A DNA stretch of 64,000 bases from Hoeflea sp. (GTDB lineage Bacteria; Pseudomonadota; Alphaproteobacteria; Rhizobiales; Rhizobiaceae). This document shows, one piece after another, positions 32,906-43,935 of the stretch. The stretch spans positions 1,116,001-1,180,000 of the forward strand of contig JACKJT010000001.1 in assembly GCA_020637795.1 (NCBI GenBank). Direction: 5' to 3'. Position numbers and translations under genes: made by a program. Within the stretch, counting starts at the first letter, position 1, and the number at the start of each line of letters is the position of its first letter. A model generated the notes under the pieces. That model saw only the letters and a program-made list of their open reading frames with translations. It was not told where the DNA came from and searched no databases.

Positions 32906-34291
32906 CTACCTCCCCATCCCGAAAGCCATTGCCGGATCGGGGTCGATGCCGGGATCCTTCACGCTCGGCGGCCGCTGCGGGACCTTGGCGGCCTTGAGCG
33001 CCAGCGCCACGATGACCGACAGATAGGCTGCAATCAGGGCGGCATAGACCAGCAGGTAGGCCGCGAGCGTTATGCCGACGGAGGTTGCGGGAACCGTGGT
33101 CACGGCGTCGGCGGTCTTCAGCACGCCGCTGACCAGCCAGGGCTGACGGCCGATCTCGGTTGTGTACCAGCCGGCGAGCGTCGCCACCCAGCCCGACAGG
33201 GCCATCGGCACGAGGACGAAGGCGAGCGGCCGGTTGATGTCGCCCCGGCGCCAGATCACAAAGCTGCCTATCCAGGCGACGAAGAGCATGGCGAAGCCGA
33301 CACCGACCATTATGCGGAAGGCGAAGAACAGCGGCGTCACCGGCGGGTGCAGCACAGTGCCGTCCTCGGCAACAAAGTCATTAAGGCCCGGCACGACGCC
33401 GTCGAGATCGTGCTTGAGGATCAGGCTTGCGCCGCCTGGAATGCCGATCTCGAACCGGTTTTCCCGGGCCGCTTCATCGGGGATGGCAAACAGCACCAGC
33501 GGCACCCGCGGGCCGGTTTCCCAGTTGGCCTCCATGGCCGCGACCTTCTGCGGCTGGTGCTCGAGCGTGTTGAGACCATGCAGGTCGCCGGCGAGAATCT
33601 GCAGCGGAATGAGGACCGCGCCGAGCGTCAGGCCGGAGCGCAGCGCCAGCATGTTGGCGCGGCCGCGGTCGCCGAAGAGCCAGCGCAGGGCAGAGAGGCC
33701 CGCCACCAGGAAGGCCACCGTCAGGCCCGAAGCCAGCAGCACGTGGACCAGGCGGTAGGGCATCGACGGGTTGAACACGATGGCCAGCCAGTCCGTCGCG
33801 TAGGCAACCCCGTCGCGGATCTCGTAGCCTTGCGGGGTATGCATCCACGAGTTCAGGACGAGGATCCAGAAGGCCGACATGGTGGTGCCGAAGGCGACCA
33901 GGAAAGTTGCCAGCGTATGGACACGGCCGGAGACGCGGCGGAAGCCGAACAGCATGATGCCGAGGAAGACCGCTTCGAGAAAGAAAGCTGTCAGCACTTC
34001 GTAGGCGAGCAACGGTCCGGCGATGTTGCCGACGCTTTCCATGAAGCCGGGCCAGTTGGTGCCGAACTGGAAGCTCATGGTGATGCCGGAGACCACGCCC
34101 ATGGCGAAGGACAGCGCGAACACCTTCACCCAGAAGAAGTAGGCGTCCATGTAGGCCTGGTCGCCGGTCCGGTTGAAGCGGAGGCGGAACCAAAGGAGCA
34201 ACCAGCCCAGCGCGATGGTAATGGTCGGGAACAGGATGTGAAACGAGATGTTGGCGGCAAACTGAATTCGGGACAGCAGAAGGGTGTCCAT
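32906..34291 (-). CDS. cydA: Cytochrome bd quinol oxidase subunit I (CioA type)
   Basis: The 461-residue subunit I carries the haems b558, b595 and d. The opening LSRIQFAANISFHILFPTITI holds the conserved His ligand, and GWYTTEIGRQPW near the C-terminal third is the bd-oxidase hallmark. The Q-loop after FHGLN-type sequence (GDLHGLNTLEHQPQKVAAME) is short, which places it with the cyanide-insensitive CioA proteins rather than long-loop E. coli CydA (522 residues). The ATG has AAAGGAAA upstream. It reduces oxygen with quinol electrons and has high oxygen affinity and tolerance of cyanide, NO and peroxide in relatives. No cydX-like small ORF is seen after cydB, nor cydCD. Confidence 0.93.
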   Translation of the reverse strand: MDTLLLSRIQFAANISFHILFPTITIALGWLLLWFRLRFNRTGDQAYMDAYFFWVKVFALSFAMGVVSGITMSFQFGTNWPGFMESVGNIAGPLLAYEVLTAFFLEAVFLGIMLFGFRRVSGRVHTLATFLVAFGTTMSAFWILVLNSWMHTPQGYEIRDGVAYATDWLAIVFNPSMPYRLVHVLLASGLTVAFLVAGLSALRWLFGDRGRANMLALRSGLTLGAVLIPLQILAGDLHGLNTLEHQPQKVAAMEANWETGPRVPLVLFAIPDEAARENRFEIGIPGGASLILKHDLDGVVPGLNDFVAEDGTVLHPPVTPLFFAFRIMVGVGFAMLFVAWIGSFVIWRRGDINRPLAFVLVPMALSGWVATLAGWYTTEIGRQPWLVSGVLKTADAVTTVPATSVGITLAAYLLVYAALIAAYLSVIVALALKAAKVPQRPPSVKDPGIDPDPAMAFGMGR

Positions 34292-34395
34292 GGCGGTTTC
34301 CTTTCGATTGCAACCAAACTGGGGCGCTCCCGGTCGCAGATCAGATGACATTCTGCCGCAGCGCAGCAGGGCGGCAGGCAAGACCGGGATCCGGC

Positions 34396-34469
34396 TTTTT
34401 GCGAATGATTTGCAAAAAGATTGACAAAGACCGGAATGCGCCTAGATTGCTTGTTGCAAATCATTCGCA
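34396..34469 (+). promoter_or_regulatory. sitABCD promoter with two Mur-type (manganese-responsive) boxes
   Basis: Box 1, TGCGAATGATTTGCA (34400-34414), sits in a longer palindrome with TTTTT and AAAAA outer ends. Box 2, TGCAAATCATTCGCA (34455-34469), is its exact reverse complement. Between them is a promoter: -35 TTGACA (34421-34426), a 16-base spacer and -10 TAGATT (34443-34448). The boxes look like the MRS elements of rhizobial sitA promoters bound by Mur (Fur family) with manganese. Transcription would start near box 2, so binding would block it. Confidence 0.85.
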
Positions 34470-34479
34470 GGAAGAAATC

Positions 34480-35370
34480 ATGCGCCTCCTTACGATCTTC
34501 GGTCTTCTCGTCACGCTGGGTTTTGGATCGGCATCGCCGGCACTGGCACAAATCAAGGTACTCACCTCTTTCACGGTCTTCGCCGACATGGCCCGCAACG
34601 TAGCGGGCGAGAATGCGGAAGTGGTTTCGATCACCCGCGAGGGTGCCGAGATCCACATGTTCCGGCCCACGCCCGGCGACATCAAGCGCGGACTCGGCGC
34701 CGACGTGGTGCTGTGGAACGGCATGGGGCTTGAGACCTGGTTCGAACGCTATCTGGAGAATCTCGGTGACGTGAAGGCCTATACGCTGTCTGAAGGCGTC
34801 GAGCCGATCCTGATCGCCGAGGGCCCCTACGAGGGACGGGCCAATCCGCACGGATGGATGTCGCCGGGCAACGCCAATATCTACATCGACAACATCGTCC
34901 GCGCCCTGTCGGAGACCGATCCGGACAATGCCGATGCCTATGCCGCCAATGGCGAGGCCTACAAGGCGGAGATCGCCGCCACCTTCGCGCCGATCCGCGC
35001 AGCCATCGAGGCCCTGCCGGAAGAAAAGCGCTGGCTGGTGACCAGCGAAGCGGCGTTTTCCTATCTGGCGCAGGATTTCGGACTGAAGGAAGCCTCGATC
35101 TGGGCGATCAACGCCGACAGCCAAGGCTCGCCGCAACAGGTGCGGCGGATCATCGACCTGATCAATGACAATGACATCCAGGTGATCTTTTCCGAAAGCA
35201 CCGTGTCGCCGAAGCCTGCCGAACAGGTGGCGCGCGAAACCGGCATCGCCTATGGTGGCGTCCTGTATGTGGACTCGCTGTCGACGCCCGACGGACCTGT
35301 TCCCACCTATCTCGACCTGCTCAGGGTGACGTCGGAGACGATCGTTAACGGATTGACGGCAAAACCATGA
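34480..35370 (+). CDS. sitA: Manganese/iron ABC transporter substrate-binding protein SitA
   Basis: A 296-residue cluster-9 (metal) binding protein with a signal peptide (MRLLTIFGLLVTLGFGSASP to ALA). Metal ligands can be placed at His59 (GAEIHMF), His124 (ANPHGWM), a Glu in VTSEAAFSYLA and an Asp in INADSQG. His-His-Glu-Asp is the manganese/iron set. The His-rich loop of zinc-type ZnuA is absent. The start follows GGAAG, and the gene lies just behind a promoter with two Mur-type boxes. Together with the single ATPase and two permeases downstream this is SitABCD, which imports Mn2+ (and Fe2+) into the cell. Confidence 0.92.
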   Translation: MRLLTIFGLLVTLGFGSASPALAQIKVLTSFTVFADMARNVAGENAEVVSITREGAEIHMFRPTPGDIKRGLGADVVLWNGMGLETWFERYLENLGDVKAYTLSEGVEPILIAEGPYEGRANPHGWMSPGNANIYIDNIVRALSETDPDNADAYAANGEAYKAEIAATFAPIRAAIEALPEEKRWLVTSEAAFSYLAQDFGLKEASIWAINADSQGSPQQVRRIIDLINDNDIQVIFSESTVSPKPAEQVARETGIAYGGVLYVDSLSTPDGPVPTYLDLLRVTSETIVNGLTAKP

Positions 35371-36308
35371 ACGCGCCCGCCCCCATCGACACGCGGACCG
35401 TCCCGATGGCCGGTCTCGACGTCCGCGACGTCTCGGTGATCTACCGCAACGGCAACCGAGCGCTCGACGGCGCCTCGTTCTCCGTGCCGAAAGGGTCGAT
35501 CACCGCGCTGGTCGGCATCAATGGCAGCGGCAAGTCGACGCTGTTCAAGGCCCTGATGGGCTTCGTGCCGATTGCCGGCGGCGAGATCGGCATCATGGGG
35601 CTTTCGGTCAGGGAGGCGCTCAGCCGCAATCTCGTGGCCTACGTGCCGCAGAGCGAGGAGATCGACTGGTCGTTCCCGGTGCTGGTCGAGGACGCTGTGA
35701 TGATGGGCCGCTACGGCCACATGAATTTTCTGCGCATGACCCGGCCCGCCGACCGCACTGCCGTCGACGAGGCGCTCGAACGGGTCGGCATGCAGGCCTA
35801 TCGCAAGCGCCAGATCGGCGAGCTCTCCGGCGGCCAGAAAAAGCGCGTGTTCCTGGCGCGGGCGCTGGCCCAGGAAGGCCAGGTGATCCTGCTCGACGAA
35901 CCGTTCACCGGCGTCGACGTGACCACAGAGACCCAGATCATCGAGCTGCTCAAGGACCTGCGCGACGAAGGCCGGGTTATGCTGGTCTCGACCCACAATC
36001 TGGGCAGCGTGCCGGAATTCTGCGACCGGGCGGTGCTGATCAACCGCTCAATCCTGGCCGAGGGGCCGACCGGCGAAGTGTTTACCCAGAAGAACCTGCA
36101 GAAGGCCTTTGGCGGTGTGCTCCGGCATTTCGTGCTCGGCGGGCAGGACCTGCATGATGATGACGACCGGCGGCAGGTGACGGTCCTGACCGACGACGAG
36201 CGGCCCTTCGTCATCTATGGCGAGGCCGAACGCAAGGCCCGCAAGGGCACGGCCGCGGCAGAGGCTTCCGATAGAACCGCAGGCCCGGGCAAGGAAGGCG
36301 GCGCATGA
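35367..36308 (+). CDS. sitB: Manganese/iron ABC transporter ATP-binding protein SitB
   Basis: The 313-residue protein has an ABC domain with Walker A GINGSGKS, the Q-loop YVPQSEEIDWSF, signature ELSGGQKKRVFLARALA, Walker B VILLDEPFTGVD and switch His in VSTHNLGS. YVPQ followed by IDW is a hallmark of metal-type ATPases. The C-terminal tail of about 60 residues (VLRHFVLGGQDLHDDDDRRQ onward) is longer than in most SitB homologues and is probably flexible. The start overlaps sitA by ATGA and the end overlaps sitC by ATGA. Confidence 0.93.
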   Translation: MNAPAPIDTRTVPMAGLDVRDVSVIYRNGNRALDGASFSVPKGSITALVGINGSGKSTLFKALMGFVPIAGGEIGIMGLSVREALSRNLVAYVPQSEEIDWSFPVLVEDAVMMGRYGHMNFLRMTRPADRTAVDEALERVGMQAYRKRQIGELSGGQKKRVFLARALAQEGQVILLDEPFTGVDVTTETQIIELLKDLRDEGRVMLVSTHNLGSVPEFCDRAVLINRSILAEGPTGEVFTQKNLQKAFGGVLRHFVLGGQDLHDDDDRRQVTVLTDDERPFVIYGEAERKARKGTAAAEASDRTAGPGKEGGA

Positions 36309-37171
36309 ACCTGCTGCTCGAGCCCTTCAGCTACGGCTACATGGTCAACGCCATGTGGGTGTCGGCGCTGACCGGAGCGATCTGCGCGTTTCTCTCCTGC
36401 TACCTGATGCTCAAGGGCTGGTCGCTGATCGGCGACGCGCTGTCGCACTCGATCGTGCCGGGCGTCGCCGGCGCCTACATGCTCGGCCTGCCGTTTGCAG
36501 CCGGCGCATTTCTCGCCGGAGGCCTGGCCGCCGCCGCCATGCTCGCCATCCGCTCGCGCACCCGGCTCAGGGAGGACGCGATCATCGGCATGATCTTCGT
36601 CTCGTTCTTCGCGCTCGGGCTGTTCATGGTGTCGATCTCGCCGACGCCGATCAACGTCCAGACCATCGTGCTTGGCAACGTGCTGGCGATCACGCCGTCG
36701 GATTCGCTGCAGCTGATTATCATCGGCGCGATCACGCTGACCGTGCTGACGCTGATCTGGAAGGACCTGATGCTGGTGTTCTTCGACGAGAGCCATGCCC
36801 GCACCATCGGAATCCGCGCCGATCTGTTGAAGGGGGTGTTCTTCACCCTGCTTGCGGCCTCCACCGTGGCGGCGATGCAGACCGTCGGCGCCTTCCTGGT
36901 GATCGCGCTGGTGGTCACGCCCGGCGCCACCGCTTACCTGCTCACCGACCGGTTCCCGCGGCTGATCGTCATTGCCGTGGCGATCGGCTCGATCACCTCG
37001 TTTGTCGGTGTCTACCTCAGCTACTTCCTCGACGGCGCCACCGGCGGCGTGGTGATCATGCTGCAGACCGGGCTGTTCCTTCTGGCCTTCGTCTTTGCCC
37101 CCAGACACGGAATCCTGGCGCAGCGGGCGAAAGCGCGCGGCGGCGTGAGCCCAGAGACGGGAGCGGCCTGA
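36305..37171 (+). CDS. sitC: Manganese/iron ABC transporter permease SitC
   Basis: This is a 288-residue, strongly hydrophobic inner-membrane permease of the ABC-3 family with about eight or nine helices. LKGWSLIGDALSHSIVPGVAGAY is the typical ABC-3 opening and VAAMQTVGAFLVIALVVTPGATAYL the conserved late region. It is paralogous to SitD (LKGWSLLGDAMSHAVLPG there), and the two form a heterodimeric channel. It overlaps sitB by ATGA and sitD by one base. Co-transcription with sitA is certain from spacing. Confidence 0.92.
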   Translation: MNLLLEPFSYGYMVNAMWVSALTGAICAFLSCYLMLKGWSLIGDALSHSIVPGVAGAYMLGLPFAAGAFLAGGLAAAAMLAIRSRTRLREDAIIGMIFVSFFALGLFMVSISPTPINVQTIVLGNVLAITPSDSLQLIIIGAITLTVLTLIWKDLMLVFFDESHARTIGIRADLLKGVFFTLLAASTVAAMQTVGAFLVIALVVTPGATAYLLTDRFPRLIVIAVAIGSITSFVGVYLSYFLDGATGGVVIMLQTGLFLLAFVFAPRHGILAQRAKARGGVSPETGAA

Positions 37172-38058
37172 TGGACAGCGTGCTCGACTTTTTCATCGAC
37201 CCGTTCCGCTTCGCCTACATGCAGAAGGCGTTCCTGATCACCTTCCTGATCGCGCTGCCGATGGCGGCGATGAGCTCGCTGATGGTGCTCAAGGGCTGGT
37301 CGCTCTTGGGCGACGCGATGAGCCACGCGGTGCTGCCGGGCATCGTTATGGCCTATATCGCCGGCCTGCCGCTGGTGATCGGCGCGTTTGCCGCCGGCCT
37401 GTTCTGCGCGGTCGCCACCGGATGGCTCAACGCCAACAGCCGCGTCAAGGAAGACACGGTGATGGGCATCGTCTTTTCCGGCATGTTCGGCTTAGGCATC
37501 GTGCTGCATGTCAGCGTCCGCTCCAGCCTGCATCTCGACCACATCCTGTTCGGCGACATGCTCGGCGTCGCCTGGTCGGACATCGGCGCAACCGCGATCC
37601 TCGCGGCGCTGTGCGGCGGCTTCCTGCTGATCAAGTGGCGCGATCTCGTCGCCCAGGCTTTCGACGGCCTGCATGCGCGGGCCATCGGGCTCAAGACCGG
37701 CTGGCTGCATTACGGGCTGCTCACGGCCATCGCGCTGATGATCGTCGCCAGCCTCAAGGCCGTCGGCATCATCCTGTCGATCGCGCTGCTGGTGGCGCCG
37801 GGCGCCATCGCCTTTCTGGTGGCCCGCACCTTCGCCGGCATGCTGACGGTCGCCGTCGGATCGGTGATGCTTTCGGCACTGATCGGCATCTTTTTGAGCT
37901 ACCACATCGACAGCGAACCGGCCCCGACCATGGTGCTGGTGATGACCGGGCTGTTCGTCGTCGCATTGGTGGTCAGCCAGGTGCGGGACATGCGGATGCG
38001 AAGACTGGCGCGGGGGGTAAGACCGAAGTCTTCGCCGGCTCTCAAAGCCCTTCGATGA
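37171..38058 (+). CDS. sitD: Manganese/iron ABC transporter permease SitD
   Basis: The second ABC-3 permease, 295 residues, starts with MDSVLDFFIDPFRFAYMQKA. The core LMVLKGWSLLGDAMSHAVLPG and LKAVGIILSIALLVAPGAIAFLV match SitC. The last 25 residues are basic and probably cytoplasmic (MRMRRLARGVRPKS). Its stop codon lies inside the convergent RES gene: the two coding ends overlap by 17 bases, so the C-termini share DNA on opposite strands. The frame is open upstream of the ATG, but the ATG matches the sitC stop and family length. Confidence 0.91.
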   Translation: MDSVLDFFIDPFRFAYMQKAFLITFLIALPMAAMSSLMVLKGWSLLGDAMSHAVLPGIVMAYIAGLPLVIGAFAAGLFCAVATGWLNANSRVKEDTVMGIVFSGMFGLGIVLHVSVRSSLHLDHILFGDMLGVAWSDIGATAILAALCGGFLLIKWRDLVAQAFDGLHARAIGLKTGWLHYGLLTAIALMIVASLKAVGIILSIALLVAPGAIAFLVARTFAGMLTVAVGSVMLSALIGIFLSYHIDSEPAPTMVLVMTGLFVVALVVSQVRDMRMRRLARGVRPKSSPALKALR

Positions 38059-38746
38059 AAAACTCCGGTGCACCCTTCCACACGAGCTTCCAGCTCGCGC
38101 CGGGACGGACGTTCTGGATGATGCCGGGGTCGAAGGCGACGAAACAGCGGCCGCCTTCATGACGTACAGACGGGTAGATCAGCCCGCGATGGCCTTCGCG
38201 GCGAAGAGCGGCGGCCAGCGCCTGCCCGGCCGGATAGCCCACGGCCGGATCGGGATCGAGCGCCATTTGCGCGTCGGCATCCAGATCCGGTCCACGAAGA
38301 TCCGGAAAATCGCCGATGAAATCGGCCAGCAGCTCGACATAGCGCGCCTCGTCCTCGTAGCGGCCGATGAAGCCAAGCTCGCGCGTCCTGTGAAAGCCCA
38401 CTTCCTGCGCGCTCGTCATCATCTCCCAGGCGCAATACCACGCACCGCGATCGCCCGTGTTGAACCGGTTGCCGGCAGGTCTGGTGTAGGTGAAGGCGGC
38501 ATTGATATGGCTTTCGCCATACAGCTTGAGGTCCTTCGTACGCCGGGCGAAGGCCAGTTCGCGGCGATCGAGCGCCGGGCTGCCTTCCCGTTCGGCGATC
38601 AGCCGCGCGCTGGTCTCGCCCTCCAGTTCGGCGAGAACCGCCGCTTCCTCATCCGTGTCGACCAGTCCGCGCAGGACGGGTGGCTTGTGGTGCGTCTCGG
38701 AGATTAGGCGGACCAGGGCGCGATCATTGACCGGGGTGATCTTCAC
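38042..38746 (-). CDS. RES-domain toxin of a RES-Xre toxin-antitoxin pair
   Basis: The 234-residue protein is a RES-domain toxin. The conserved Arg-Glu-Ser set is placeable: Arg in RPAGNRFNTGDRGAWYCAWEM (RFN), Glu in the same helix near TAQEVGFHRTRE, and Ser in LIYPSVRHEGGRCFVAFDP. RES toxins such as MbcT/Res degrade NAD+ by phosphorolysis or glycohydrolysis. The start is GTG and overlaps the antitoxin stop (GTGA), so translation of the toxin is coupled to the upstream antitoxin, the usual arrangement. At 234 residues it is longer than the core (about 150-200), with an N-terminal extension rich in acidic residues. The 3' end overlaps sitD. Confidence 0.85.
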   Translation of the reverse strand: MKITPVNDRALVRLISETHHKPPVLRGLVDTDEEAAVLAELEGETSARLIAEREGSPALDRRELAFARRTKDLKLYGESHINAAFTYTRPAGNRFNTGDRGAWYCAWEMMTSAQEVGFHRTRELGFIGRYEDEARYVELLADFIGDFPDLRGPDLDADAQMALDPDPAVGYPAGQALAAALRREGHRGLIYPSVRHEGGRCFVAFDPGIIQNVRPGASWKLVWKGAPEFFIEGL

Positions 38747-39132
38747 ACGCCGCCCCGGAGCGCGTCGAAATAGCTGCGCACGCGCAGGATCTTCGGCAGA
38801 CCGCCGGCAATCATCGCATCGACCGGGCGCGCGCCATCGAACTCCGGGCCCCGGTTGGACAGCTTTACCCACTGACGCGAAATAGGCTCGTTGAAATAGA
38901 GCTCCAGCGACTTGTAGAGCCCGATGAGCGCACTCAGCCGCAGCATCTGGTCATGGGTCAGGTCACCGGCGAAACCGGCCTTCTTTGCCCGCTTCCAGGT
39001 GGATTCCGACATGTCGGCCAGTGCCGCCGCCTCGCGCAGCGTCAGCGACCAGGCATCGGCAATCCGCGCAAAAGCCTTGAGCCCGACCGCCTGACGGTCC
39101 GGGGCAACGCGTTCCAGAACAAGGTTTTCCAT
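38743..39132 (-). CDS. Xre/MbcA/ParS-type antitoxin of the RES-Xre pair
   Basis: The 129-residue protein has an Xre-like HTH in its first half (ARIADAWSLTLREAAALADM, then SESTWKRAKKAG) and a C-terminal MbcA/ParS toxin-binding domain (RLSALIGLYKSLELYFN, ISRQWVKLSN, GARPVDAMIAGGLPKILRVRSYFDALRGGV). The ending with a hydrophobic-to-Gly-Val tail is typical: in solved RES-Xre complexes this tail enters the toxin active site. It is the first gene of the pair and presumably represses its own promoter, where two direct repeats lie. Confidence 0.87.
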   Translation of the reverse strand: MENLVLERVAPDRQAVGLKAFARIADAWSLTLREAAALADMSESTWKRAKKAGFAGDLTHDQMLRLSALIGLYKSLELYFNEPISRQWVKLSNRGPEFDGARPVDAMIAGGLPKILRVRSYFDALRGGV

Positions 39133-39156
39133 CGGAGTGCTCCTGATTGCGGAAAC

Positions 39157-39201
39157 AAAATAGTGTCATTTGAACCGTTTTTCAAGTCCATATGAACTGT
39201 T
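39157..39201 (-). promoter_or_regulatory. RES-Xre promoter with two operator-like direct repeats
   Basis: On the minus strand, TTGAAA (39180-39185) and TATTTT (39157-39162) are spaced by 17 bases, a good sigma-70 promoter about 25 bases upstream of the antitoxin start. Two direct repeats, CATTTGAACCGTT (39167-39179) and CATATGAACTGTT (39189-39201), lie 22 bases apart, two helical turns. The first fills the space between -10 and -35, the second lies just upstream of the -35. This fits repression by the Xre antitoxin. Confidence 0.7.
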
Positions 39202-39269
39202 GAGGTGCAGCGAAGCGAGTTACCGCCCTCCCCCTTGCCTTCCCGCCACGATTCGGCCTAGATAGCGCA

Positions 39270-39424
39270 TCCCGTTGGGAGAAGCCGGCTCATGCCGGTG
39301 CCGAAGGAGCAACCGCCCCGGAAACTCTCAGGCAAAAGGACCAACGGAACACTAGGACTCTGGAGAATGGCGCTCATCGCGTCTGCCGAAGGGATAACAA
39401 TCTCAGGCAAAAGGACAGAGGGGG
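39270..39424 (+). ncRNA. Tandem glycine riboswitch
   Basis: Two glycine aptamers stand in tandem. The first runs from CCGTTGGGAGAAGCCGG to CTCTCAGGCAAAAGGACCA, with GCCGAAGGAGCAA in its middle. The second runs from CTCTGGAGAATGGCGC to TCTCAGGCAAAAGGACAGAG, with GCCGAAGGGATAAC in its middle. The repeated CTCAGGCAAAAGGAC block is diagnostic. It lies directly upstream of gcvT and should switch on the glycine cleavage genes when glycine is plentiful. A short hairpin (AAGCG, CGCTT) follows at 39433-39447. Confidence 0.95.
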
Positions 39425-39498
39425 CTGTTTGAAAGCGTTCAACGCTTGACGATTGGCCCGTGCGCGTTCTTGCCCGCACCCGAGATGGAGACTGCAGC

Positions 39499-40638
39499 GT
39501 GGACACCACAGCTGACCTTCTGAAAACGCCCCTACATTCCCTGCATCTCGAGCTTGGCGCGCGCATGGCCGGGTTCGCCGGTTACGACATGCCGATCCAG
39601 TACAAGATGGGCGTGATGCAGGAACACCTGCACACCCGCGCCAATGCCGGGCTGTTCGACGTCTCGCACATGGGGCAGATCCTGATACGCGCGAACAGCG
39701 GCAACGTGCGCGACGCGGCACTGGCGCTCGAGACCATCACCCCGGTCGATGTGGCGGATCTCAAGCCCGGCCGGCAGCGCTACGGGCTGTTCACCAATGA
39801 CAAGGGCGGGCTCGAAGACGATTTCATGGTCGCCAACAGAGGCGACCATCTCTACCTGGTGGTCAACGCGGCCTGCAAGCATGACGACCTCGCCCGCATC
39901 GAGGCCGCGCTTTCGGACACATGCGAGATCGAGGCGCAGTTCGACCGCGGGCTGATCGCGCTGCAGGGTCCGGCAGCGGAAGGCGTGTTGTCCTCCTACG
40001 CCCCTAAGGCCGAAGACATGCTGTTTATGGACGTGGCCGAGCTTGAAATCGCCGGCGTGCCGGTGGTGGTGTCGCGCTCGGGCTACACCGGCGAGGACGG
40101 CTACGAGATCTCGATCCCGGCGGAAGAAACCGACCGCATCGCCCGGCTGCTGCTGTCGGACGACCATGTCGCGCCGATCGGGCTCGGGGCGCGGGATTCG
40201 CTCAGGCTGGAAGCCGGGCTCTGCCTTTACGGCAACGATATCGACGAGACCACGACGCCGGTGGAGGCCAACCTGAAATGGGCGATCCAGAAGGTGCGGC
40301 GCAATGGCGGCGCGCGCCAGGGCGGCTTCCCGGGCGCCGACGTGATCCTCTCGCAGTTCGACAACGGCGCCTCGCGCCTCAGGGTCGGCCTGCAGCCCGC
40401 CGGCAAGGCGCCGGTGCGCGCGGGCGCGGTGCTGTTTGCGCAGGAGACCGGCGGCGAGGCCATCGGCACGGTCACCTCGGGCGGCTTCGGCCCCAGCGCC
40501 GGCGGACCGGTCGCCATGGGCTACGTGCCCGCGGCGATGGCAGCACCCGGCACATCGGTCTTCGCCGAAGTGCGCGGCAAGCGGCTCGAATGCGCCGTCG
40601 CCGCCCTGCCCTTCGTCCCCTCCACCTACAAACGCTAA
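39499..40638 (+). CDS. gcvT: Glycine cleavage system T protein (aminomethyltransferase)
   Basis: GcvT transfers the methylene group of aminomethyl-lipoyl-GcvH to tetrahydrofolate, releasing ammonia. The 379-residue protein has the family segments MAGFAGYDMPIQYKMGVMQEH, GLFDVSHMGQI, SRSGYTGEDGYEI (folate/substrate-binding region) and a C-terminal barrel ending in CAVAALPFVPSTYKR. The GTG start at 39499 lies 8 bases after GGAG and gives the normal length; the frame is open for 13 codons upstream, inside the region between riboswitch and gene. It is first in the gcvTHP operon behind the glycine riboswitch. Confidence 0.95.
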   Translation: MDTTADLLKTPLHSLHLELGARMAGFAGYDMPIQYKMGVMQEHLHTRANAGLFDVSHMGQILIRANSGNVRDAALALETITPVDVADLKPGRQRYGLFTNDKGGLEDDFMVANRGDHLYLVVNAACKHDDLARIEAALSDTCEIEAQFDRGLIALQGPAAEGVLSSYAPKAEDMLFMDVAELEIAGVPVVVSRSGYTGEDGYEISIPAEETDRIARLLLSDDHVAPIGLGARDSLRLEAGLCLYGNDIDETTTPVEANLKWAIQKVRRNGGARQGGFPGADVILSQFDNGASRLRVGLQPAGKAPVRAGAVLFAQETGGEAIGTVTSGGFGPSAGGPVAMGYVPAAMAAPGTSVFAEVRGKRLECAVAALPFVPSTYKR

Positions 40639-40657
40639 GCCCAACAGGAACATTACC

Positions 40658-41020
40658 ATGCTGAAATTCACCGAAGACCACGAATGGCTCAAGATCGAGG
40701 GCGATGTCGCCACCGTCGGCATCACCGAACACGCCGCCGAGCAGCTGGGCGACCTGGTGTTCGTCGAACTGCCCGAGGTCGGTGCAAAGCTCGACAAGGG
40801 CGGCGAGGCCTCGACCGTGGAATCGGTCAAGGCGGCATCCGATGTCTATTGCCCGCTCGCCGGCGAAGTCACCGAGGTCAACCAGGCGATCGCCGACGAC
40901 CCGTCGCTGGTCAATTCCGACCCCACGGGCGCCGGCTGGTTCTTCAAGCTCAAGCTCGATGACGCCGCTGCTGCCGACGACCTGATGGATGAAGCCGCCT
41001 ACAAAGCAATGATCGGCTGA
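40658..41020 (+). CDS. gcvH: Glycine cleavage system H protein (lipoyl carrier)
   Basis: GcvH carries the lipoyl arm that shuttles the aminomethyl group between GcvP, GcvT and dihydrolipoyl dehydrogenase. The 120-residue protein has the H-protein order FTEDHEWLKIEGDVATVGIT, LGDLVFVELPEVG, and the lipoylation site ESVKAASDVYCP with Lys58. It starts 19 bases after gcvT with AGGAA upstream and is followed 8 bases later by gcvP, so T, H and P are made together under riboswitch control. Confidence 0.96.
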   Translation: MLKFTEDHEWLKIEGDVATVGITEHAAEQLGDLVFVELPEVGAKLDKGGEASTVESVKAASDVYCPLAGEVTEVNQAIADDPSLVNSDPTGAGWFFKLKLDDAAAADDLMDEAAYKAMIG

Positions 41021-41028
41021 GACAGACC

Positions 41029-43881
<2,853 letters not shown>

Positions 43882-43900
43882 CGCAGATCGAGACCATCAG

Positions 43901-43922
43901 GAGGCGGCTTTCGGGCCGCCTC
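43901..43922 (+). terminator. Hairpin terminator after gcvP, shared with the convergent bcsN gene
   Basis: GAGGCGGC and GCCGCCTC form a perfect 8-bp stem around a 6-base loop, followed by TTCC rather than a full U-run. It lies in the 54-base gap between the convergent gcvP and bcsN genes. Confidence 0.6.
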
Positions 43923-43935
43923 TTCCGCATCTGGG

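Noticed and set aside
32900..34348. 482-codon plus-strand frame opposite cydA
   Set aside because: Shadow of cydA; no motif, low-complexity charged translation.
34480..38058. A zinc (znuABC) transporter instead of sitABCD
   Set aside because: Two different permeases with one ATPase, no His-rich loop in the binding protein and Mur-type boxes favour manganese/iron.
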